Part shown: positions 1 to 4,947 of the stretch, in pieces
Position numbering within the stretch: position 1 is the first letter of the stretch
Layout of the letters: each line of letters begins with the position of its first letter
Assembly: GCA_020433835.1 (NCBI GenBank)
Contig: JAGRBY010000480.1
Coordinates: 1 to 5,737 of the forward strand
Reading direction: 5' to 3'
Length of the DNA: 5,737 nucleotides
Origin: Anaerolineae bacterium
GTDB taxonomy: Bacteria > Chloroflexota > Anaerolineae > 4572-78 > J111
Translations under genes and position numbers: made by a program
The notes under the pieces: model-generated
Databases searched by the model: none
What the model was told of the DNA's origin: nothing
The model's input: the letters and a program-made list of their open reading frames with translations, nothing else

Positions 1-1278
1 ATAACCTATATGCGAACCGATAGCATGAACGTTTCGAAACAAGCTCAAGAAGACGCCCGTACGTTTATCAGCGACCGCTACGGCCCGGAGTTTATCCCCG
101 AAGAACCGCCGATTTACAAAACCAAAAGTAAGGGTGCCCAGGAAGCGCACGAAGCTATTCGGCCTACCCTGGTGCAGCGAGAGCCGGAAAAAATCAAAAA
201 CTATCTTAGCCGCGACCAACTGCGTCTGTACACCTTGATCTGGCAGCGGTTTGTATCGAGCCAGATGGAGCGAGCTATATACGATACGGTTTCGGTGACG
301 ATTGGTGCCGGTCCGTCTGCCACGCCACCGGCCGATAATGCCTGGCCTTATCATTTACAGGCCAGCGGCTCTCGTATTCGCTTTAAAGGCTTTTTGACAG
401 TTTACGAAGAAGCTCGTGACGAGGATGCTGCGCCTGATGAGAGTGAAGGTATTATTTTGCCGGAGCTTGATACCGGCGAGGTTGTCGATCTGGTTGAGTT
501 ACTGCCAAATCAGCACTTTACCCAGCCGCCGCCCCGCTATACCGAGGCATCTCTGGTTAAAACATTGGAAGAATACGGTATTGGGCGACCGAGTACCTAT
601 GCGCCCATTATCTCAACCATCCAGCAGCGCGGTTACGTTGAGAAGTTTGAAAAGCGGCTTTATCCCACCGAATTAGGGGAAATTGTTAACGATCTGCTAA
701 CCGAATACTTCCCCGATATCGTCAACGTGCAGTTCACGGCCCAAATGGAAGAAGATTTGGACCGCATTGCCGAAGGCGATCGGGAATGGCCGGCGGTACT
801 GGAAGACTTCTATGATCCTTTCGCCAAAGCAGTGGCCCATGCCGAAGATCATATGCCGGAAGTGAGCATCGCCGACCAGCCAACCGGCGAAATTTGTGAA
901 AAGTGCGGCAGCCCCATGGTGCTGAAATTTGGCCGATACGGTAAGTTTGAAGCTTGCTCCAACTTTCCGGAATGCCGCAACGCCAAACCCCATCTGGTTA
1001 AATTAGGGATTGCTTGCCCCAACGATGGCGGCGAGTTGGTCGAACGCCGAACCAAAAAAGGCCGCGTTTTCTACGGCTGCTCCAACTACCCCGAGTGTGA
1101 GTGGAGCAGTTGGAAGCGACCACTGCCCAATCCTTGCCCCAACTGCCAGGGGCTGCTGGTTCAGAAAAATCGACAGTGGGCGCAATGTGTAGCCTGTGAA
1201 GAACAGTTTCTACTCAACCAACTGCCTGCCGTTGACAACGAACCTGAGGATAAAAAGCCGGAACTTATCACGGCTTGA
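1..1278 (+). CDS. topA: DNA topoisomerase I (type IA), 3' part, 5' end outside window
   Basis: Type IA topoisomerase that relaxes negative supercoils through a transient 5'-phosphotyrosine link to one DNA strand. The frame is open from base 1. The first codons read ITYMRTDS, the family's active-site motif, so the TAT at 7-9 encodes the catalytic tyrosine and the TOPRIM domain lies upstream of the window. Counting the Met after it as 1, the conserved QEAHEAIRPT is at about 44-53 and EYGIGRPSTYAPII at 188-201, both typical of the central domain. The C-terminus holds three zinc-ribbon-like modules: C296/C299/C316/C322, then C336/C357/C363 with Asp339 where a Cys is expected, then C376/C379/C393/C396. 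The tail after residue 400 is short and acidic. The ATG at base 10 is internal and not a start. The gene ends in TGA and is followed by an intrinsic terminator, so it probably ends its transcript. Family assignment is very secure. Confidence 0.97.
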   Translation: MTYMRTDSMNVSKQAQEDARTFISDRYGPEFIPEEPPIYKTKSKGAQEAHEAIRPTLVQREPEKIKNYLSRDQLRLYTLIWQRFVSSQMERAIYDTVSVTIGAGPSATPPADNAWPYHLQASGSRIRFKGFLTVYEEARDEDAAPDESEGIILPELDTGEVVDLVELLPNQHFTQPPPRYTEASLVKTLEEYGIGRPSTYAPIISTIQQRGYVEKFEKRLYPTELGEIVNDLLTEYFPDIVNVQFTAQMEEDLDRIAEGDREWPAVLEDFYDPFAKAVAHAEDHMPEVSIADQPTGEICEKCGSPMVLKFGRYGKFEACSNFPECRNAKPHLVKLGIACPNDGGELVERRTKKGRVFYGCSNYPECEWSSWKRPLPNPCPNCQGLLVQKNRQWAQCVACEEQFLLNQLPAVDNEPEDKKPELITA

Positions 1279-1301
1279 GGTCTTTAACACCAAACAAAAT
1301 G

Positions 1302-1338
1302 AAAGGCAAGGGACAGAGTGTCTCTTGCCTTTTTGTTT
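1302..1338 (+). terminator. Intrinsic terminator after topA
   Basis: A 14-nt arm at 1302-1315 (AAAGGCAAGGGACA) faces 1319-1332 (TGTCTCTTGCCTTT) across a 3-nt loop, GAG. Thirteen pairs are Watson-Crick and one is a G-U wobble. A T-rich run, TTTTT-G-TTT at 1330-1338, follows. It starts 23 bases after the topA stop, which is the classic position for a Rho-independent terminator. Confidence 0.9.
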
Positions 1339-1421
1339 ACCTTCATTAATATTTCATCATCCGCCTCTAAAAAAATCTGCTACTTTGTGACCGCCGCCGC
1401 TGGCTGTCGGCGATCCTTATT

Positions 1422-1427
1422 AAGGAG
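1422..1427 (+). promoter_or_regulatory. Ribosome binding site deciding the TTG start of the peptidase
   Basis: AAGGAG lies 8 nt before the TTG at 1436. There is no ATG or GTG in this frame at a comparable distance, so this site supports a TTG start. Confidence 0.8.
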
Positions 1428-1435
1428 AATACACC

Positions 1436-2509
1436 TTGCGTTTAGAAAAACTGCGTGAATTAATGGCCGAGCACGAACTTGATGGCTTTTTGGTGACCCA
1501 ATCCGATAACCGGCGCTATCTTTCCGGCTTTACCGGCAGCAGTGGCGTGCTGATCATCACGACCGAAACCCAAGCGGTCGCCACCGACTCCCGTTATTAC
1601 GAACAGGTCAAACAACAATGCCCCGATTGGGATCTTATCGAAATTGGCTACGATTTTACTGGCAACCTACTCGAACTGCTTCGTGAACGAGAGCTTGGCG
1701 GTCGCCGGGTAGGGTTTGAGGCCGACGACATTAGCGCGGCGACTCTTCACGCCTGGGAACGCGCCTTAAAAGGCAGGCTCGTTTTGGTTGATACCCAAGG
1801 CCTGGTTGAAACGCTGCGCATAATTAAAGAACCTGACGAGATCGAGAAAATTAAAAAGGCCGTAGCCCTGGCCGATGAGGCTTACGAACATATTGCTGGC
1901 TGGATGAAACCGGGCCTAACTGAGGTCGAAATTGCCTGGGAGTTGGAAACCTTTATGCGCACCCGTGGAGCCAGCGCTCTTTCGTTTGATTCAATTGTGG
2001 CGTCCGGTCCTAATGCCGCGAAACCCCACGCCGGAGCCTCCGAGCGGGTTATTCAGGCCGGTGAACCGATTACGATGGATTTCGGCTGCGTGGTCGATGG
2101 CTATTGCTCCGACCTCACCCGCACGGTCTGCCTGGGCGAACCGGCGGATGAGCGTTATTTGCAAGTGTGGCAAACCGTCCGCCAGGCCCAAGAAGCCGCC
2201 GAAGCCGGAGCAAAGGCCGGGATGACTGGCGAGGCCATCGACAAACTTGCTCGCGATATCATCAAAGAAGCCGGTTATGACAAAAATTTTGGCCACGGTC
2301 TGGGGCATGGTGTCGGCCTGGTCGTTCATGAGCCTCCCCGCTTTAGCTTTACCTACCCCGGCGAAGTACCGGCCGGGTCGGTAATGACCGTCGAGCCGGG
2401 AATTTATATCCCCGGCTGGGGTGGTGTTCGCATCGAGGATATGATCGTTGTGGGCGATGACGGGGTTGAGATCTTAACCACGGCATCTAAAGTGGCGGTG
2501 CTCTCATAA
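1436..2509 (+). CDS. M24B family metallopeptidase (Xaa-Pro aminopeptidase/dipeptidase)
   Basis: Cytoplasmic dinuclear-metal peptidase, expected to remove an N-terminal residue preceding proline or to split Xaa-Pro dipeptides. It has 357 residues, matching the short bacterial Xaa-Pro peptidases. Residues 1-125 form the creatinase-type N-terminal domain, with DGFLVTQSDNRRYLSGFTGS at 16-35. The pita-bread catalytic domain follows from about 135. All five expected metal ligands are visible: D215 (MDFG), D226 (SDLTRT), H291 (GHGVG), E320 (VEPGIY) and E334 (RIED). H198 (KPHA) and H298 (VVHEPP) fit the conserved proton-transfer and substrate histidines. The start is TTG with AAGGAG 8 nt upstream. 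There is no signal peptide. The gene sits between the topA terminator and a stem-loop, so it is probably monocistronic. Motifs alone cannot separate PepP-like aminopeptidase from PepQ-like dipeptidase, so no symbol is given. Confidence 0.95.
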   Translation: MRLEKLRELMAEHELDGFLVTQSDNRRYLSGFTGSSGVLIITTETQAVATDSRYYEQVKQQCPDWDLIEIGYDFTGNLLELLRERELGGRRVGFEADDISAATLHAWERALKGRLVLVDTQGLVETLRIIKEPDEIEKIKKAVALADEAYEHIAGWMKPGLTEVEIAWELETFMRTRGASALSFDSIVASGPNAAKPHAGASERVIQAGEPITMDFGCVVDGYCSDLTRTVCLGEPADERYLQVWQTVRQAQEAAEAGAKAGMTGEAIDKLARDIIKEAGYDKNFGHGLGHGVGLVVHEPPRFSFTYPGEVPAGSVMTVEPGIYIPGWGGVRIEDMIVVGDDGVEILTTASKVAVLS

Positions 2510-2527
2510 ATAGAACCCAAAAGGCGA

Positions 2528-2555
2528 GTGACAGCCATTTAAGCGTGGCTGTCAC
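2528..2555. repeat. Perfect inverted repeat (stem-loop) downstream of the peptidase
   Basis: GTGACAGCCA at 2528-2537 and TGGCTGTCAC at 2546-2555 form a perfect 10-bp stem with an 8-nt loop, 18 bases after the peptidase stop codon. AAGG before it and CCTT after it could extend the stem past a small bulge. No T-tract follows, so it is not a standard intrinsic terminator. It may stabilise the mRNA 3' end, act as a weak terminator, or be a protein site. Confidence 0.6.
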
Positions 2556-2587
2556 CTTAGCGACTGATGCCAACTCAAAGATAATTA

Positions 2588-2616
2588 TTGACATAATATG
2601 CAGTTGAGCTTATACT
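2588..2616 (+). promoter_or_regulatory. Sigma-70-type promoter for the two-membrane-segment protein gene
   Basis: A consensus -35 TTGACA at 2588-2593 and a -10 TATACT at 2611-2616 are separated by 17 nt, the optimal spacing. Transcription should begin near 2623, giving a leader of about 137 nt before the ATG at 2760. The preceding bases are AT-rich. This is the clearest promoter in the window and suggests the gene is transcribed independently of the peptidase gene. Confidence 0.75.
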
Positions 2617-2746
2617 TGTGTTAAGGCCAGTTGTTATATAAAATTGATCACATATGGACTTTTAATTAAATCTGGGAATTTTTGGAGTTACCACCCGGTA
2701 ATACCACATTTTCGTCGGTATACGTTTTTTACAAAGTTCCCCAAGC

Positions 2747-2752
2747 GAGGAG
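2747..2752 (+). promoter_or_regulatory. Ribosome binding site choosing the ATG at 2760
   Basis: GAGGAG lies 7 nt before the ATG at 2760. The frame stays open upstream to a TTG at 2682, but that codon has no such site and would add 26 unlikely residues before the membrane segment. Confidence 0.8.
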
Positions 2753-2759
2753 ATTGTCT

Positions 2760-3938
2760 ATGTCAACTAGACCATCAATCCAAAGCGCACAACGCTTCTT
2801 ACTTGTTGGTGCCCTGGTCGGTTTAATTTTGGGAATTATACTGGGGCTTGTTGGTTCGTATTTCTATATCTCGCAGAATCCGCCGGTTTACCAGGGCGGG
2901 GCCTATCCTGATGAGTTAACCGAGGCTTATCAAAACCATTACAAAGCCATGGTTGTCGACTCCTACATTGTTAATCAGGAGCCGGAAGTTGCGACTGAGC
3001 GTTTGAAGCGTTTCGATACCAAAACACAAATTCTCATTCTTGGGGAGCGTTCGGCGGCATATGTGGCCGCCGGGCGAAGTGTTGAAGCCCAATTGATCAA
3101 CAATTTGGCTCTCTCATTGAAAAACTCTGAGCCGTGGAATGAAGATCTCATTAAGGAAGCGATTGCTGAGTTGACCAGCCGCTACCAAAATGATCCGGCG
3201 CGATCACAGGCTATCAGCACCTTTAGCGCCCAGTTGCTTAACGGTCAGGTTCCCATTCCGGCTGAAGGCCAAGCAGCCGACGCCACCCCGATAACACCGG
3301 TGGAGCCGGTGGCCGAACCCGGCAGTATTCCCTGGTTAGGCGTTTTGTTGTGCTGTTTGGCTCTGCTCATTGCGCTTGTCTTGGGTCTCCTGATCTTCAA
3401 TCGGCTTCAGTCCGGCAAAAAGACCACTAAGCCCCAGGTTGTTTGGGAAGGTGAGGGTCGCCCGCCGCTTAAGCAGTGGGAAGGAACTTACACGTTGGGG
3501 CAAGATAATTACGATGAATTTTTCACCATCGAAACGGAAGACGGCGATTTTCTTGGCGAGAGTGGTATCGGCATTATGGACTCCGTTCCCGGCACGTCGC
3601 CCAAGCAGGTTGTTTCTTTCGATGTGGGGCTGTTCGACAAAACCGATATTACCACCCTGTCTCGCGTTGTGATGAGCGAATTTGCTTACAACGACGATAC
3701 GCTGCGGGCCAAAGTGGAAGCCAATCCACAAGCTGAACCCATTTTAGCCGAACCCGGCAAGAAATTTAGCTTCGATACCACTGCTTTGCGCGTTGATGCC
3801 GAAATTGTAGATGTTGAATACGGCGATGAGCAGAAGAAGTACTTCTCGAAGTTGGCGACCAAAATCAACGTCTTCCTCAAAGAAGGGGCCGATATCCGGC
3901 GCGGCGAGATGGATATCCCCGACCATATTAAAGACTAA
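2760..3938 (+). CDS. Uncharacterised protein with two predicted membrane segments
   Basis: I do not recognise a named function. From the ATG at 2760 the protein has 392 residues. Residues about 12-36 form a glycine-rich membrane helix (LVGLILGIILGLVGSYFY), preceded by a short basic tail. Residues 37-163 look helical and soluble, with regular heptad-like stretches. A Pro/Ala/Glu-rich linker spans about 164-190. A second membrane helix lies at about 191-214 and contains two adjacent Cys. It is followed by basic NRLQSGKKTTK and then a C-terminal domain at 225-392, rich in beta-type sequence and acidic residues. Charge distribution suggests both ends are cytoplasmic, with residues 37-190 outside. 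The stretch from YPDELTEAYQNHYKAMVVDSY resembles, from memory, the conserved segment after the membrane helix in hypothetical proteins of Chloroflexota; that is inference. The gene has its own promoter and terminator, so it appears monocistronic. A membrane-anchored sensor or scaffold is possible but unproven. Confidence 0.85.
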   Translation: MSTRPSIQSAQRFLLVGALVGLILGIILGLVGSYFYISQNPPVYQGGAYPDELTEAYQNHYKAMVVDSYIVNQEPEVATERLKRFDTKTQILILGERSAAYVAAGRSVEAQLINNLALSLKNSEPWNEDLIKEAIAELTSRYQNDPARSQAISTFSAQLLNGQVPIPAEGQAADATPITPVEPVAEPGSIPWLGVLLCCLALLIALVLGLLIFNRLQSGKKTTKPQVVWEGEGRPPLKQWEGTYTLGQDNYDEFFTIETEDGDFLGESGIGIMDSVPGTSPKQVVSFDVGLFDKTDITTLSRVVMSEFAYNDDTLRAKVEANPQAEPILAEPGKKFSFDTTALRVDAEIVDVEYGDEQKKYFSKLATKINVFLKEGADIRRGEMDIPDHIKD

Positions 3939-3956
3939 TCGTATCGACTGATATAC

Positions 3957-3986
3957 AAAAAGCGACGGCAATCCCGTCGCTTTTTT
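3957..3986. terminator. Bidirectional intrinsic terminator between convergent genes
   Basis: AGCGACGG at 3961-3968 pairs perfectly with CCGTCGCT at 3974-3981 around a 5-nt loop, CAATC. AAAA at 3957-3960 before it and TTTT after it extend the stem. On the plus strand it ends in six T (3981-3986). On the minus strand the run of five A at 3957-3961 gives a T-tract as well. It lies 19 bases past the plus-strand stop and about 32 bases past the toxin stop on the minus strand, so it can end both transcripts. Confidence 0.9.
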
Positions 3987-4017
3987 ATTATAAGTGGTTG
4001 TCGAAAATATGGAGTTA

Positions 4018-4521
4018 CTATCCACCTGCAAGTAAATCTCGTAAGTCGGTCACGGGCGCGTTGTAGTTTACGAGGGATATCATACCGGCCAGCAAACTGT
4101 TGCCTTCTTCAAGCGTGATATGTTCGTTTTGAACAGCATATCGCAGCAACCCGAGTGTTCCGGAATAGGATAGACCTTGGCGACCTGCGTGAATTCGTGC
4201 AGCCCGGTCATCTGTCAAAAATAGCCACCCCCGTTCAACAGCAATGGTCAGCGACATTGCTTCACCGCGATGCAGTTTGTTCGGCATCGATCGGAACCGC
4301 TGCCATTCGGTCTCACCTTCTATCGTAACCAACTGAAGCAGGCCGGCATCGAGTGCGTGATCGACGTTCGTCAAGAATGTATAGCCCTGCTCCAAGCCAT
4401 GCTGGATTTCTTCATATACTGCCGAAACTAAATACAGAGCATTTCCCAACAAACGAAGTAGATCGAGTCGGTTGACCGCTGCCAAGTTAGATAGAACAGT
4501 GGTATCAATCACTATCGGCAC
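4018..4521 (-). CDS. PIN-domain (DUF3368-type) toxin of a type II toxin-antitoxin pair
   Basis: Predicted metal-dependent ribonuclease of the PIN fold, 167 residues. It starts with the first acidic strand MPIVIDTTVLSNL (D6). Further candidate active-site acids are E37/E38 (VYEEI), E87 (LHRGEA) and D104/D105 (FLTDDRAAR). SGTLGLLRYAV at 120-130 is the GTLGLL-type motif characteristic of DUF3368 proteins. The start is GTG at 4521, chosen because GGAGG lies 9 nt upstream; an in-frame GTG three codons later would be too far from it. The gene overlaps the end of the antitoxin gene by 17 nt in another frame, which suggests translational coupling. All candidate active-site acids are present, so the toxin is probably intact. 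In the family, activity is held off by the co-expressed antitoxin; the RNA target here cannot be read from sequence. A non-toxic PIN nuclease is the alternative. Confidence 0.9.
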   Translation of the reverse strand: MPIVIDTTVLSNLAAVNRLDLLRLLGNALYLVSAVYEEIQHGLEQGYTFLTNVDHALDAGLLQLVTIEGETEWQRFRSMPNKLHRGEAMSLTIAVERGWLFLTDDRAARIHAGRQGLSYSGTLGLLRYAVQNEHITLEEGNSLLAGMISLVNYNAPVTDLRDLLAGG

Positions 4522-4825
4522 GAAGCCAGGCCTCCAACGCTTCGGCTTCAGTTTGGGCTTCCTCTAGCGAAGCAGGACCAAGCCGGAGCGGGATCTGACG
4601 CTGTGCTAATATTTCCTTCATACGTTCAAAACTTACACCGGCGATGGAAGCAGCCTGAGCCAAACTAAGCTCCTCATCTGTTCGGTAGCGATGAAGTGCC
4701 ACTGATAGACGTAAGTCGGGTCGATCTAAGAGCAGATGGCGGAATGCCTCCTGACTGACTTCATCTTCGTTTTTGTATAGACCGGCCTCTACAAGGTCTT
4801 GAGGGCGAATAATTGGAATACTCAT
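4505..4825 (-). CDS. UPF0175-type antitoxin
   Basis: Small protein of 106 residues encoded just upstream of the PIN toxin; UPF0175 with DUF3368 is a recurrent toxin-antitoxin pairing. Residues 52-81 (ELSLAQAASIAGVSFERMKE, continuing to IPLRL) match the UPF0175 helix-turn-helix-like core, where family members usually read SLGKAAELAGVS. Residues 11-34 (VEAGLYKNEDEVSQEAFRHL) resemble the helices of ribbon-helix-helix antitoxins such as ParD. The last 20 residues are acidic and helical, and probably wrap the toxin. The start ATG at 4825 is preceded by TGAGGT with close spacing. The gene ends in TGA inside the start of the toxin gene. The expected roles are neutralising the toxin and repressing the shared promoter, by family precedent and not shown here. 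Confidence 0.85.
   Translation of the reverse strand: MSIPIIRPQDLVEAGLYKNEDEVSQEAFRHLLLDRPDLRLSVALHRYRTDEELSLAQAASIAGVSFERMKEILAQRQIPLRLGPASLEEAQTEAEALEAWLRADSD
4531..4535 (-). promoter_or_regulatory. Ribosome binding site of the toxin, inside the antitoxin gene
   Basis: GGAGG on the minus strand, 9 nt before the GTG start at 4521. It lies within the last codons of the antitoxin gene and decides the toxin start. Confidence 0.7.
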
Positions 4826-4829
4826 TTTT

Positions 4830-4835
4830 ACCTCA
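4830..4835 (-). promoter_or_regulatory. Ribosome binding site of the antitoxin
   Basis: TGAGGT on the minus strand, with GAGG ending 5 nt before the ATG at 4825. It supports this start. Confidence 0.6.
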
Positions 4836-4861
4836 AAAACAGATTTTAGACAGCTAATGGG

Positions 4862-4892
4862 TCAAGAAGTGTCATCACCATAACACTTTTGA
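4862..4892. promoter_or_regulatory. Candidate operator: inverted repeat over the toxin-antitoxin -10
   Basis: AAGTGT at 4867-4872 and ACACTT at 4883-4888 are perfect inverted arms around a 10-nt centre that itself has AT/AT symmetry at 4874-4875 and 4880-4881. Outside them, TCAA at 4862-4865 and TTGA at 4889-4892 extend the dyad with one unpaired G. The -10 hexamer (4877-4882) lies within the centre, so a bound protein would block RNA polymerase. Autorepression by the antitoxin is the inference. Confidence 0.55.
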
Positions 4893-4906
4893 ACCTGCTT
4901 TGTCAA
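4877..4906 (-). promoter_or_regulatory. Presumed promoter of the toxin-antitoxin operon
   Basis: Read on the minus strand, a consensus -35 TTGACA (4906 to 4901) is followed after 18 nt by TATGGT (4882 to 4877). TGT stands directly before TATGGT, giving an extended -10. Transcription would start near 4870, about 45 nt before the antitoxin ATG. The gap from the dgt stop is only 122 nt and shows no clear terminator, so some read-through from dgt is possible. Confidence 0.6.
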
Positions 4907-4947
4907 GATATTTGATCCCTCAGGCATCAATCCGTTAGTACTCAGTT

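Noticed and set aside
10..12. ATG at base 10 as a start of topA
   Set aside because: It is the Met inside the active-site motif ITYMRTDS, and the frame is open to base 1.
1325..1352. Possible promoter for the peptidase gene (TTGCCT, 16 nt, TAATAT)
   Set aside because: The -35 match is poor and lies inside the topA terminator. The real promoter in 1339-1421 could not be identified with confidence.
1395..1412. Small hairpin CGCCG / CGGCG before the peptidase ribosome binding site
   Set aside because: Only five pairs around an 8-nt loop in a GC-rich stretch; it could easily be chance and does not cover the ribosome binding site.
1991..2329. 112-codon open frame on the minus strand
   Set aside because: It is antisense to the catalytic domain of the M24B peptidase and shows no recognisable domain.
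2682..2759. N-terminal extension of the two-membrane-segment protein from a TTG at 2682
   Set aside because: No ribosome binding site precedes the TTG, while GAGGAG stands 7 nt before the ATG at 2760. The 26 extra residues overlap the leader and look non-coding.
3336..3731. 131-codon open frame on the minus strand
   Set aside because: It lies wholly antisense to the two-membrane-segment protein gene, has no recognisable motif, and is best explained as a shadow.
4912..4930. TTGAT / ATCAA hairpin as a terminator for dgt
   Set aside because: Only five AT-rich pairs with a 9-nt loop and no T-tract on the minus strand.
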